Assembly (NCBI GenBank): GCA_903884535.1
Contig: CAISEZ010000074.1
Location: 1 to 49,234, forward strand
Direction: 5' to 3'
Length of the DNA stretch: 49,234 nucleotides
Source: an uncultured Verrucomicrobia subdivision 3 bacterium
Lineage (GTDB): Bacteria; Verrucomicrobiota; Verrucomicrobiia; Limisphaerales; UBA11358
Numbering within the stretch: the first letter of the stretch is position 1; the number at the start of each line of letters is the position of its first letter. Position numbers and translations under genes: made by a program. Below are positions 19,139 to 27,855 of this stretch, piece by piece. Under the pieces are notes generated by a model. It had not been told where the DNA came from and did not search any database. It was given only the letters and a program-made list of their open reading frames with translations.

Positions 19139-20580
19139 AAACATCCATGAAATATTTTTTAGCGGCAATTTGTTTTGCCGGTCTCCTCGCCACCGCCCGC
19201 GCGCAAACGCCGCCGGACAATGGCAACGCCAACCCTGCGCCGGATCAGGTCGCTCCAGAAACACCGCCGGCCGCTTCCCCGCCGGAAGCTGGCGGCGCCC
19301 AGACCGCGGCACCCGATGCGGCACCATCGCCGGAAGCTTTGGCGGCCGCCGTCGCCGCCGTCGAGTCAGCCGCGGCCGCCAGCAAACCTGCCGAGTCCAC
19401 GGCTATCCTGCCGACGGAGGCGCTCGGCTCGTCGCATGCCGCCGTGAATTCCGACTTCACGCCACCGCTGACGGGCACGAACGCGAACGCGCTGCTGATG
19501 AATTTCCGCAACGCGCCGCTGGACATGGTCCTGAATTATTTGAGCGACGCCGCGGGTTTCATCATCGTGCTCGACACGCAGGTGCGCGGCAATGTGAGCG
19601 TCATCAGCAGCCATCCGATGACGCAGGACGAGGCGGTGGATCTGCTGAATTCCGTTTTGAACAAAAATGGTTACGCCGCGATCCGCGACGGGCGGACGCT
19701 GACGATTGTGAACAAGGACGATGCGAAGACGCGCAACATCCCGGTGAAGGTGGAGAGCGATCCGAAAAAAATTCCCAAGAATGACGAGATCGTGACGCAG
19801 ATCATTCCCATCCGGTTCGTCGAGGCGGAACAATTGACGAAGGATTTGTCGCCGTTCGTTTCGTCGCAGGCGACGATCGTGGCGAACTCGGCAGGCAATT
19901 CCATTGTCATCACGGACACGCAGTCGAACATCCGGCATCTGGCTGAAATCATCCAAGCGATTGACAATAGCGCCGAGGCGGAAACGGAAATCCGCGTGTT
20001 CCATCTGAAATACGCCAACCCGGCGGATGTGGCGACGGAACTGGGCAATATTTTTCCGAGCGGGTCTTCAGGCAACACCACGCAAGCGCCGACACGGTTT
20101 GGCGGCGGTTTTGGCGGTGGCGGTGGTGGCGGCGGTTTTCTGGCGCGGATGATGGGCGGTGGTGGTGGGCAGGCGGCTGCGGGTGGAAGTAGTTCCAATG
20201 ACCGCATCAAAAAAGCGACGCAAGTGACAGCGGTGGCCGACGCGCGTATTCAATCGGTCATCGTCAGCGGGCCAAAAGATTTGATGGAGGAGATCGCGGG
20301 CATGATGAAAGACCTCGACGTGCCGTCAGCGCGCGACCAGAAAGTTTACGTGTTTCACATGAACAACGGCGATCCGCAGCAGGCGGCGCAGGTCTTGCAG
20401 ACCATGTTCCAGAGCAGCAGCAGTTCGCGCAGTGGCAGCAGCAGTTCGTCCACCACCAGTCCGCTGATGCAGCGGGTGCAGAACAATTCGACCACCACGA
20501 GTTCCTCCAGCTCGGGCACTTCTGGCTTCGGCGGCAGCACCGGCGGCGGTGGTGGCGGTGGCGCCGGGAGGGCTTTTTAA
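19135..20580 (+). CDS. Secretin N-domain protein (GspD part 1)
   Basis: The 481-residue exported protein has a signal peptide (MKTSMKYFLAAICFAGLLATARA) and a Pro/Ala linker. Next come an N0 domain (LLMNFRNAPLDMVLNYLSDA), an N1 domain (TQIIPIRFVEAEQLTKDLSP) and an N2 domain (IRVFHLKYANPADVATELGN). N2 is interrupted by a Gly-rich loop. The protein ends with only the first half of N3 (VYVFHMNNGDPQQAAQVLQ) and a Ser/Gly tail. There is no secretin pore domain. The remaining half of N3 and the pore are encoded by the next gene. It would form the periplasmic ring of the outer-membrane channel. Not a simple nonsense mutation: the next gene is in a different frame and has its own signal peptide. Confidence 0.82.
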   Translation: MKTSMKYFLAAICFAGLLATARAQTPPDNGNANPAPDQVAPETPPAASPPEAGGAQTAAPDAAPSPEALAAAVAAVESAAAASKPAESTAILPTEALGSSHAAVNSDFTPPLTGTNANALLMNFRNAPLDMVLNYLSDAAGFIIVLDTQVRGNVSVISSHPMTQDEAVDLLNSVLNKNGYAAIRDGRTLTIVNKDDAKTRNIPVKVESDPKKIPKNDEIVTQIIPIRFVEAEQLTKDLSPFVSSQATIVANSAGNSIVITDTQSNIRHLAEIIQAIDNSAEAETEIRVFHLKYANPADVATELGNIFPSGSSGNTTQAPTRFGGGFGGGGGGGGFLARMMGGGGGQAAAGGSSSNDRIKKATQVTAVADARIQSVIVSGPKDLMEEIAGMMKDLDVPSARDQKVYVFHMNNGDPQQAAQVLQTMFQSSSSSRSGSSSSSTTSPLMQRVQNNSTTTSSSSSGTSGFGGSTGGGGGGGAGRAF

Positions 20581-20614
20581 TCAACCGGCACCCGACCCTT
20601 GATTTAATATTTTT

Positions 20615-21913
20615 ATGAAAACGCAAAATTTGAAAATTTGTTTCGGTCTCGCGGCGCTGGTGTTGTTTTGCACCGCACCGGCATTGTTCGCGCAGCAGCG
20701 GCCCGGCGGTGGTGGTGGTGGCGGCTTCGGCGGATTTGGTGGCTTCGGCGGATTTGGCGGTGGCGGCAATCGCGGCGGCGGCGGAAGTTCCAGCCAGACG
20801 AGTTACAACAACAACGGCACCGTCGGCAGCGCGAGCATCACCGTCAATCCCGAGACGCACGACATCGTGGTCATCGCCGACGAACAGACGAGCGAGCAGA
20901 TCAGCAATGTGCTCGCCAATCTGGACGCGCCGATGCCGCAGGTATTGATTAAGGTCGTGTTCCTCGAAGTGCAGCACAATAATCAATGGGACCTTGGTGT
21001 GGAGGGCGATTACACGGGCCTGAATAAAAACTTTTCCGCGATCACCGGATACATGACCAATTATTCCGTGGCGACCGTGCCGGCGGCGGGAACCACGCCG
21101 CAAAGCACCACGATTATCCCCAGCAGCATCACGCCGATTCAGCAAAGCATCACGGCTGGAAATAATTTTAATCTGGCTTCGGCTGGCAATCCCCAGGGGC
21201 TTTACCAGTTTTTCGGCAGCGATTTCACGGCGACGTTGCGGGCGATTGCGCAGGCCGGCAAATCGCAGGTGCTGTCGCGGCCGTCCATACTGGCGCGTGA
21301 TGGCCAGCTCGCGCAAATCGTCGTTGGCCAGGAAGTGTATCTGCCCAGCGGCGTGGCGTATGCCTCGGTCGGGACTTCCGGCACCACGATTCCGACAATC
21401 AACGGCACCTACCAGAACGTCGGTATCATTTTGAATGTGACGCCGTTCATCGGGGCCAACGGGCTGGTGGAAATGATTCTTCAGCCGCAGACCTCGGAAC
21501 TTGACACGTCAACACCTGGACAGATCATCACCTACGGCAGCAGCCTGCTGGGATCTTCGCCGGTGTATGCGCCGAACATCAACATTCGTTCCGCGAACAC
21601 CGTGGTCGTGACGCCGGATTCGCAGACGGTGGTCATCGGCGGCTTGATCTCGAACAGCAAATCGTCCAGCGACAGCAAGATTCCGCTGCTGGGCGATATT
21701 CCGGTGCTGGGTTATTTGTTCAAGTCCTCCGCCAATGCCAACCAGAAGACCGAGCTGCTCTTGTTCCTCACGCCGCACATTGTCCAGGCGCCGCGGCAAC
21801 TTTCGGCCTTGGCCGTCAAGGAAACCGGCCAGTCGCAGCTCATCACCAATTCCATTTCCGAACAAGAGCTGGATCGTTTTCTCGAACGCGTGCCGGTGAA
21901 GAAGACAAAATAA
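20615..21913 (+). CDS. Secretin pore-domain protein (GspD part 2)
   Basis: The 432-residue protein begins with its own signal peptide (MKTQNLKICFGLAALVLFCTAPALFA) and a Gly-rich stretch. It then resumes with the second half of an N3 domain (ITVNPETHDIVVIADEQTSE, then QISNVLANLDAPM). The secretin C-domain follows, with VLIKVVFLEVQ, FTATLRAIAQAGKSQVLSRP, GQEVYLPSG, IGGLISN and KIPLLGDIPVLGYLFKS. The C-terminus (ELDRFLERVPVKKTK) is a short, S-domain-like basic helix. It forms the outer-membrane channel, probably together with the preceding N-domain protein. The genes are 34 bases apart on the same strand, and the kinase gene follows after 42 bases. Confidence 0.87.
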   Translation: MKTQNLKICFGLAALVLFCTAPALFAQQRPGGGGGGGFGGFGGFGGFGGGGNRGGGGSSSQTSYNNNGTVGSASITVNPETHDIVVIADEQTSEQISNVLANLDAPMPQVLIKVVFLEVQHNNQWDLGVEGDYTGLNKNFSAITGYMTNYSVATVPAAGTTPQSTTIIPSSITPIQQSITAGNNFNLASAGNPQGLYQFFGSDFTATLRAIAQAGKSQVLSRPSILARDGQLAQIVVGQEVYLPSGVAYASVGTSGTTIPTINGTYQNVGIILNVTPFIGANGLVEMILQPQTSELDTSTPGQIITYGSSLLGSSPVYAPNINIRSANTVVVTPDSQTVVIGGLISNSKSSSDSKIPLLGDIPVLGYLFKSSANANQKTELLLFLTPHIVQAPRQLSALAVKETGQSQLITNSISEQELDRFLERVPVKKTK

Positions 21914-21955
21914 CGATTGGCTTTTCCACCGCCGACGGCCTAAATCCCACCACGC

Positions 21956-23524
21956 ATGAAACCCGTCCGCCAAGGCCAATTGATCGCCACGCTGCTGGCC
22001 AGCGCCTGGCTGGTGGTGGTCGTGTGGCAGGTGGAGGAGCATTTGCGCGTGGTCGAGGCGGCCAAGTCCGACCTCCGCAACCGCGCGCATGAAATCGCCA
22101 GCACGCTGAGCGCGGTCACGCGGGCGCTCCGATTTCGCGGTGCCATTTTTCAGGAGCGGCTCGAGCCCGTGCTCAATGAGTTGGTCAGCAACCGGACCAA
22201 TGCGCTCGTCAAAATCAGCGGTCTCACCGCCCTCGGCCTATTGAACACCGATGGCGATCCGGTCGTCACTGCGGGCAACACCAATTTGCTTTCTCGCGAA
22301 ATCCTGGCCGAACGTGAGCGCTGGTCGGATAATTTTGTCACGTTTGTTTTGCCCGTTGAAGGTGCGAGCGTCAGCCCCGAAGGCGCGACCAATCCCACCG
22401 TCGTCATTCCGTCCTTCCCGCGCAACCTCACGAACGGCGGCGGGTCGCGCCCCCGCGATTTTGCCCGGCGCGAGCCGCGCGCGGACGAAACGAATGCCGT
22501 TGGATTTTCCGCCGCGAATTTTCCCCCGCCACCGACTAACGGTGAAATGACGCCGCCGCCCAATGACGGCAATCGTCCGCCCGACGGCGGTGACCGGCCG
22601 CGTGGCGGCAATCGCCGGCCGCCCTGGATGCGCGGCATGTCCGACGCCGACTTCAAGGCGCTCGTTGCCAAGCGCGAGTTGCATGGCCTCGTGCTCGCCA
22701 TGTCCACCGACAATTACCGCGAAGTCTGCACGCACGATCTCTGGCTGCGCGGCGTCATCGCTTTTTTCGCCGGCATTTCCGCGCTCGGGGCCGGCCTGGC
22801 TATGCGCAACAATGCCCGCACCGGCGAACTCCAGCTCCGGCTCGTGCGCGCAGCGGAATTAAATTCGCACTTGAAGGAAATGAATCTCGCCGCCGCCGGC
22901 CTCGCGCATGAGACGCGCAATCCGCTCAACATCATCCGCGGCCTCGCGCAGATGATTTCGCGCCAGACCGCCGCGCCCGCTGAAGTTCGTGACCAATCCA
23001 AAACCATCGTGGACCAGACCGACAAGGTCACCGCGCAGCTCACCGAGTTCATTGATTATTCCCGGCCGCGCGAAGTCCGCCGCACCAATCTCAACCTCAC
23101 CGCCGCCATCAACGAAGTCGTCCGCACCGTCAGTTTTGATCTGGGCGAAAAAAAATTGCGCGTCGAGACCGGCGGCGAACCGCTGACGATCCAGGCCGAC
23201 GAACAACTGCTGCGGCAGGTGCTGTTCAATCTTTTATTCAACGCCATCCAGGCGGCGGACAGCGGCGGACAGATTCAATTCGTTTCCAAGCGCATCAGCG
23301 CCACCGAAGGCGCGCTCGAAATCCGCGACGACGGTCCCGGCGTCGCGCCGGAAAACCGGCAGGAAATTTTTAAACCGTATTTCACCACGCACCAAAAAGG
23401 CACCGGTCTCGGCCTCGCCGTCGTGCAGCAAATAATTTTAGCGCACGGCTGGGAGATTGAATGCGTCGGCAACGAGCCACGCGGTGCCGTCTTCCGCATC
23501 ACGCATTTGAAAATCGCGGTTTAG
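21956..23524 (+). CDS. NtrB/ZraS-type sensor histidine kinase
   Basis: This is a 522-residue membrane kinase. A first membrane helix (LIATLLASAWLVVVVWQV) and a second near residue 270 (GVIAFFAGISALGAGLAM) enclose a periplasmic sensor. The sensor contains a Pro/Asn/Gly/Arg-rich segment ending RRPPWMRGMSDADFKAL. The H-box is AAAGLAHETRNPLNIIRGLA, followed by the N-box NLLFNAIQAA, G1 RDDGPGV and G2 GTGLGLAVVQQI. This class phosphorylates sigma-54 activators such as NtrC or ZraR. No such regulator follows, because the next gene is convergent. Being last in an operon driven by a sigma-54-type promoter suggests it senses secretion or envelope state and feeds back on that promoter. Confidence 0.85.
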   Translation: MKPVRQGQLIATLLASAWLVVVVWQVEEHLRVVEAAKSDLRNRAHEIASTLSAVTRALRFRGAIFQERLEPVLNELVSNRTNALVKISGLTALGLLNTDGDPVVTAGNTNLLSREILAERERWSDNFVTFVLPVEGASVSPEGATNPTVVIPSFPRNLTNGGGSRPRDFARREPRADETNAVGFSAANFPPPPTNGEMTPPPNDGNRPPDGGDRPRGGNRRPPWMRGMSDADFKALVAKRELHGLVLAMSTDNYREVCTHDLWLRGVIAFFAGISALGAGLAMRNNARTGELQLRLVRAAELNSHLKEMNLAAAGLAHETRNPLNIIRGLAQMISRQTAAPAEVRDQSKTIVDQTDKVTAQLTEFIDYSRPREVRRTNLNLTAAINEVVRTVSFDLGEKKLRVETGGEPLTIQADEQLLRQVLFNLLFNAIQAADSGGQIQFVSKRISATEGALEIRDDGPGVAPENRQEIFKPYFTTHQKGTGLGLAVVQQIILAHGWEIECVGNEPRGAVFRITHLKIAV

Positions 23525-23534
23525 GATCGCGCGG

Positions 23535-23957
23535 TTATGTCGGCACAACGCCACCCTTGATGCACGGTTTGAGTTGGGTATCCACCCGCAAGATGTGTTC
23601 CATGATCCACGTGCTGACCATCACGTGAAGTTTTTCAATGAATTCTCGGCGCAAGCCATTGGTCTGGCATTGATTTTTAAATTCATTAAAAAATGTCAGG
23701 AATTGGGCGTGCGCCAGTTTGTTTTTCCCGTGAACCGGACACTGAAACGATTCCATGCACTGATCTTCGACTTTGAAATGGCTCTTGGCGTAGAACTCCA
23801 GAAAATCCACCAGTTGTAACATGAAATGATATTCCGCCTGACTGGGACTGACGTTTGCCAACAACAGTTCCAGTTGATTGATGTTGTCAATCAAGGCCTG
23901 ATGCTGATGATCAATATGACCGATTCCGGTGGCAAATTGTTCGGTCCATTGCAGCAT
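23535..23957 (-). CDS. Bacteriohemerythrin, variant iron site
   Basis: The 140-residue protein starts MLQWTEQFATGIGHIDHQHQ and follows the bacteriohemerythrin four-helix plan. Recognisable iron ligands are His19, His60 and Glu64 in HFKVEDQCM, His83, and His121 and Asp126 in MEHILRVD. Gapless alignment by motif spacing from Met68 puts Asn79 where the family has a fifth His (usual HxxxH); His76 lies nearby. Hemerythrins bind O2 for storage, delivery or sensing. The substitution may alter the diiron site. It is a cytoplasmic single-domain protein, convergent with the kinase, with a gap of 10 bases. Confidence 0.85.
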   Translation of the reverse strand: MLQWTEQFATGIGHIDHQHQALIDNINQLELLLANVSPSQAEYHFMLQLVDFLEFYAKSHFKVEDQCMESFQCPVHGKNKLAHAQFLTFFNEFKNQCQTNGLRREFIEKLHVMVSTWIMEHILRVDTQLKPCIKGGVVPT

Positions 23958-24051
23958 GGTGAACTACTCTCCCACGGATGAAAGAATTGGGCACGCGCTT
24001 TCTTGCTAAATCCAAAGCAAAAATTGGTCACCCGAAGGGGCGTGGTCAAAT

Positions 24052-25416
24052 TTACACGGGCGGCAGCCGCAGCGTGGCGTCCAGCGGCTGCACGTCCGGC
24101 AGTTCCTTGCCCGCCGTTATGCCGCTCAACTTCTGGATGCGTTCACCGCTCGGTTTAACCATGCGTTCGTAGCTGCCCACGGCGTCGTTGAACGCGCTGT
24201 TCGCCTTTTCCAATCCGCTGCGAATTTTTTCGAAATGTTCGGTGAATTTGACGACGCGCACAAAAAGTTCCTGCGCCGCCTCGGCGATTTTCTGCGCGTT
24301 CTCCGTCTGCGCGTGCTGTTGCCAGCTCACACTCACGGAACGCAGCAGCGCGATGAGCGACGCCGGCGTCGCCAGCAAAATTCTTTTTTCCGCCGCCCAA
24401 ACAATCAAATCATGGTCGCCTTCCAGTGCCGCACTGAACAGCGATTCCGCCGGCACGAACAGCACGACGTAATCCAGTGCGTTCGGAAACTGGCGCGGAT
24501 AATCGCGGTCGGCCAGCGCCTTGATGGTGCCCTTCAATTTGGCCGCGTGCGCCGCCAGCGCCTCGGCGCGTTTCACCGGCTCGGCGGATTCCAGCGCGTT
24601 GAGAAAATCAAAATCCGGCACCTTGGCATCCACGATGATGAACCGGTCGCCCGGCAGTTTCACCACCAAGTCGGGACGGTTTTCACCGGAAGAAGTTTGC
24701 TCCGTGAAATCGCAGTGTGCGCTCATGCCCGCCGCCTCGACGACGCGCCGCAGCGTCTCCTCGCCCCACTTGCCGCGCGCCTGATTCGAGTGCAGCACCA
24801 GCCGGAACTGCTGCGTTTCCTGCGCGAGCGATTGGTTGGATTGCGCGAGCGTTTCCAGATGTTTTTTTACTTCGCCCAGCGCGGACGACTGCGCCGCGCT
24901 GCTCGACTGCAAATTTTTCTGGTAGGTTTCCAACTGCTGTTTGAGCGGCTCAACCAAACCTTTGATGGCTTCCTGCCGCTGTGCCAGATCGCCCTTCGCC
25001 GTCTCCTGAAATTTTCCAAACGACTGTTCCGCCAGCCGCAGAAATTCCGGCGCGGATTGTTTCAGCGCGTCGGCGCTCAGCGCCTTGAACGTGTCGCGCA
25101 AATCCGCCAGCGCCTTTTCCTGCGCGGCTTTGGTGTCGCGCAAGGTTTGTTCGTGAAGCTGTTTTTGCTCGGCGAGGATTTTTTCGGCGGCCACTTGGTT
25201 GGCATAGGCGGAAGCAAAAGCGCTTTTGGTTTCCGTCAATTGTTCGCGGGCCAGCCCCAAATCTTTTTCCCGTTGCAGGACCTGCTGGCGCAATTCATTT
25301 TCCAAACGCGAATCCGTCGGCGCCGCCGCGCGGCCGCGGCCGAGCAGCCAGCCGATCAACAACCCCAGTCCGCCACCCAGGACGAACGCGATGGCAAGCT
25401 GAACGCCAAGCGGCAT
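24052..25416 (-). CDS. rmuC: DNA recombination protein RmuC
   Basis: The 454-residue protein has an N-terminal membrane anchor (LAIAFVLGGGLGLLIGWLLG), a long coiled coil to about residue 200, and the RmuC nuclease-like domain. That domain shows ARGKWGEETLRRVVEAAGM, RPDLVVKLPGDRFIIVDAKV, YVVLFVPAESLFSAAL and ILLATPASLIALLRSV. RmuC limits illegitimate recombination, such as inverted-repeat inversion, and carries a restriction-endonuclease-like fold. Its length is normal. It lies three bases after ridA on the minus strand, so the two probably share a transcript. Confidence 0.93.
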   Translation of the reverse strand: MPLGVQLAIAFVLGGGLGLLIGWLLGRGRAAAPTDSRLENELRQQVLQREKDLGLAREQLTETKSAFASAYANQVAAEKILAEQKQLHEQTLRDTKAAQEKALADLRDTFKALSADALKQSAPEFLRLAEQSFGKFQETAKGDLAQRQEAIKGLVEPLKQQLETYQKNLQSSSAAQSSALGEVKKHLETLAQSNQSLAQETQQFRLVLHSNQARGKWGEETLRRVVEAAGMSAHCDFTEQTSSGENRPDLVVKLPGDRFIIVDAKVPDFDFLNALESAEPVKRAEALAAHAAKLKGTIKALADRDYPRQFPNALDYVVLFVPAESLFSAALEGDHDLIVWAAEKRILLATPASLIALLRSVSVSWQQHAQTENAQKIAEAAQELFVRVVKFTEHFEKIRSGLEKANSAFNDAVGSYERMVKPSGERIQKLSGITAGKELPDVQPLDATLRLPPV

Positions 25417-25419
25417 AAT

Positions 25420-25803
25420 TCAAAAATGCGCCACGACTTCGATTTCCACCGTCGCGCCCTTGGGTAGCGCGGCGACTTGCACCGTGGAGCGCGCCGGGAA
25501 ATTCTCCGTGAAATATTTTGCGTAAACTTCGTTCATGCCGGCGAAGTCCGCGAGGTTCGTCATGAACACGGTGCTTTTCACCACGTTGGCGAACGTGAGT
25601 TTCTGGTCGTCCAAAATTGCTTTGATGTTTTGCAACACGCGTTCGGTTTGCACCTTGATGTCGCCGGAAACGAGATTGCCCGTCGCCGGTTCAATCGGGA
25701 TCTGGCCGGCACAAAAGAGGAGGTCGCCGGTGCGCACGGCATGATTATACGGGCCGAGAGCCGCCGGTGAATTTGCGGGTTTGATGATGCTTTTAGTGGC
25801 CAT
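25420..25803 (-). CDS. ridA: RidA family enamine/imine deaminase
   Basis: This is a 127-residue YjgF/YER057c/UK114 protein that hydrolyses reactive 2-aminoacrylate-type enamines formed by PLP enzymes. Typical elements are GPYNHAVRTGDLLFCAGQIP, the helix TERVLQNIKAILDD, and the C-terminal FPARSTVQVAALPKGATVEI with the catalytic Arg in ARST. Length and motifs are normal. It is the first gene of a pair with rmuC. Confidence 0.95.
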   Translation of the reverse strand: MATKSIIKPANSPAALGPYNHAVRTGDLLFCAGQIPIEPATGNLVSGDIKVQTERVLQNIKAILDDQKLTFANVVKSTVFMTNLADFAGMNEVYAKYFTENFPARSTVQVAALPKGATVEIEVVAHF

Positions 25804-25902
25804 AGTTGGTTTAGGAATGCAAAACGAGTTTGTCGCTTTTCACTGGCAGCGTCAAGGTGGGGTGGCGGTTTCAGCTTGCTTCCGGTGAAGTTTAAGCATG
25901 CC

Positions 25903-26877
25903 TCAAGCGTCGCCGCCAATTTTCCAGGCCGCGTAAATCGCAATCACAAGCCCCAGCCCGCCGGTGAAATAAGTGGTGTTGGTGTTGAGGGTCAGGTGCG
26001 TCACCGCGATCATGCCGAACTTGCCCAGCACGGAACCGAGGATGCAACTCGCCGCCGCGATGCTCGAGAAAACCGGGCTGGGCGTGTCTTGACAGCCCAG
26101 CTTCACGGCGTAACCGCAAAGCGCGCCGACCAGCGGCGCGAAAATAAACGGCACATCCACGCCCATCAAATAAGAAAGCCCGGTCCAGATCAGTGCGCCC
26201 AGCAGCGCGGCGACAAAACCAAAACCGAGGCTGCGGATCAGCAGCATCTGGTCGGAATACACAACCACCGGTTTTTCCTTGCTCACCACAAGCTGGGTTT
26301 TGACGGGCACGCAGGTGGTGCCGCACTTCCGGCAGGAATGGATTATTCCTTCACTCGACGGCTTGGTGCTCACGCAGACCGGGCAGAACAACTCGTTGCA
26401 TTTCCGGCACAGCCACTGGCCGCCGATTTTGGGATGAAATTTGCACGCGGTTTTCCCCGGTGGCGGTTCTGCAAAAACTTCCGGTGACGATGGCGCGGCG
26501 GTGGGTGGCGGCGCTGACGGCGCCGGCGGTGAACTGGAAATATTAATCCGGATGACTGGAGTCGGCGCAACGGTCGGCGCCCCCGCGGGAACATCGGCTT
26601 GAAAAACAATTTCCACCCCGCCCAGCCGCAGCGGTTGGCCTGGCTGCAAAATGCCTTCGCTTACCTGCGTTTGATTGACGAAGGTGCCATTGGTGGAATT
26701 CAAATCTTTGATCCGGACGGAAGCGCCCTCCACGATGACTTGCGCGTGATGCGTGGAGACGGAGGGATCCGCGATCTGGCAGTCGTTGGCCTCACCGCGG
26801 CCGATTCGGTTCGCTCCCGGTTTGAGTTCAAACTCGCGCGCCTGCGGCGTGCCGGAATGGATGATCAATTTGGCCAT
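25903..26877 (-). CDS. FHA-domain, zinc-finger, membrane protein
   Basis: The 324-residue protein has an N-terminal FHA phosphothreonine-binding domain (residues 1-95: NRIGRGEANDC, STHHAQV, DLNSTNGTFVN). A Pro/Ala/Ser linker follows. A cysteine-rich region of B-box/RING-like spacing comes next (CKFH, CRKC, CPVC, CRKC, C). Three or four membrane helices close the protein (LGFGFVAALLGALIWTGLSY and others). The order suggests a membrane-anchored reader of Thr phosphorylation, perhaps from a Hanks-type kinase elsewhere. Its exact role is unknown. It is downstream of the methyltransferase gene but separated from it by a hairpin. Confidence 0.75.
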   Translation of the reverse strand: MAKLIIHSGTPQAREFELKPGANRIGRGEANDCQIADPSVSTHHAQVIVEGASVRIKDLNSTNGTFVNQTQVSEGILQPGQPLRLGGVEIVFQADVPAGAPTVAPTPVIRINISSSPPAPSAPPPTAAPSSPEVFAEPPPGKTACKFHPKIGGQWLCRKCNELFCPVCVSTKPSSEGIIHSCRKCGTTCVPVKTQLVVSKEKPVVVYSDQMLLIRSLGFGFVAALLGALIWTGLSYLMGVDVPFIFAPLVGALCGYAVKLGCQDTPSPVFSSIAAASCILGSVLGKFGMIAVTHLTLNTNTTYFTGGLGLVIAIYAAWKIGGDA

Positions 26878-26921
26878 GACGGGATCGGGTTATGGACGCA
26901 TGAAAGCGAGAATCGGCAAAT

Positions 26922-26947
26922 TTGTCCATCCATTAAAATGGGGACAA
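26922..26947 (-). terminator. Possible terminator after the methyltransferase gene
   Basis: TTGTCC and GGACAA arms enclose CAT/ATG pairs and an AT loop. The hairpin lies directly after the stop of the 26950-27750 gene and is followed on the minus strand by AAATTT. The T-run is weak, so termination is uncertain. Confidence 0.4.
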
Positions 26948-26949
26948 TT

Positions 26950-27750
26950 TTACACCGGCTTCGCAAAACTATACGAGCGGTAGGACAGCTCGCCGCTGAC
27001 CAAAGCTCGGTGGATGCGCGAGCCTTGGGTGCCCGCAAAATCGCGGCCAAGCGAATTTAGAAATTTTGGCAGATGCCGCGCAATCAAAGCCTGCGAACGT
27101 TGTGAGTTGCTATTGAGGCCGCGCAGCACTTCGGGGTTGATATTTTTCTGGGACAATATTTTTAGCGACGCCGTGGCGATGGCCATTTCCCATTCGGCTT
27201 GCCGGTCGCAAAAACGAAAGTCGGCGTAAAGAAAATGCCCGCCGGGCCGCAGCACGCGGGCGACCTCGGCCAGAAATTTGGGAAAGTTCGGATAACAATG
27301 TGACGCCTCGACATTGATGACCGCGTCGAATGTATTCGCCTCAAACGGCAGATCCTCCGCGTCGCCTTGGATGAAATCCAAACGGGCGACGCGGTGCCGC
27401 TCCTGGCAAAAGCGGATGCCGGTTGAATTCAAATCCAGCGCGGTGTAGCTGGCCGGTTGGAGCGTGCGCGTGAGATAGCTCGCGCCGCCGCCGTGGCCGC
27501 AGCTCACTTCGAGAACTTTTTTCCCGCGCAAATCCATCTGAGTGGTGACGTGATGATAAAGCTGGATGCACGCGCGATGCGGCTCGTCGTCCGGCGCGAG
27601 CGGAATGGCCATCGGCGGGTTTTCTTCGTAAGCGTAATTCAGAAACAGCACTTCCTCACCGAGCAATCGGCGCGTCAGAAACGGATACCACCATTGCCAG
27701 ATGGCTTTGCGGATGCGGTCGATGGAAAAAAGATGGTCGATGACGGGCAC
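26950..27750 (-). CDS. SAM methyltransferase, phthiotriol-methyltransferase-like
   Basis: This 266-residue class I methyltransferase carries motif I ([19 protein letters not shown]), an acidic strand end ([14 protein letters not shown]), motif II ([20 protein letters not shown]) and [20 protein letters not shown]. The sequence follows closely what I recall of mycobacterial phthiotriol/phenolphthiotriol dimycocerosate methyltransferases (Rv2952 type). This includes the late [15 protein letters not shown] segment and the ending [13 protein letters not shown]. Such enzymes O-methylate long-chain diols or related lipids; the substrate here is unknown. It stands without polyketide or lipid genes. 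A 105-base gap separates it from the divergent SDR gene. Confidence 0.8.
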   Translation of the reverse strand: MPVIDHLFSIDRIRKAIWQWWYPFLTRRLLGEEVLFLNYAYEENPPMAIPLAPDDEPHRACIQLYHHVTTQMDLRGKKVLEVSCGHGGGASYLTRTLQPASYTALDLNSTGIRFCQERHRVARLDFIQGDAEDLPFEANTFDAVINVEASHCYPNFPKFLAEVARVLRPGGHFLYADFRFCDRQAEWEMAIATASLKILSQKNINPEVLRGLNSNSQRSQALIARHLPKFLNSLGRDFAGTQGSRIHRALVSGELSYRSYSFAKPV

Positions 27751-27855
27751 ACGAAATATTTACGGCAAATGATGGCGGATGCCAGTCTTGTTTGGTGCGC
27801 CGTGGTTTTCATTCGCCCGCCTCGCGCCGGACTGCTAATCTCTGTGGCCAAATAA

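Noticed and set aside
20101-20190. Gly-rich repeats as a mobile or CRISPR-like repeat
   Set aside because: They are in-frame low-complexity GGC codons in a loop of the secretin N-domain protein, with no spacer structure.
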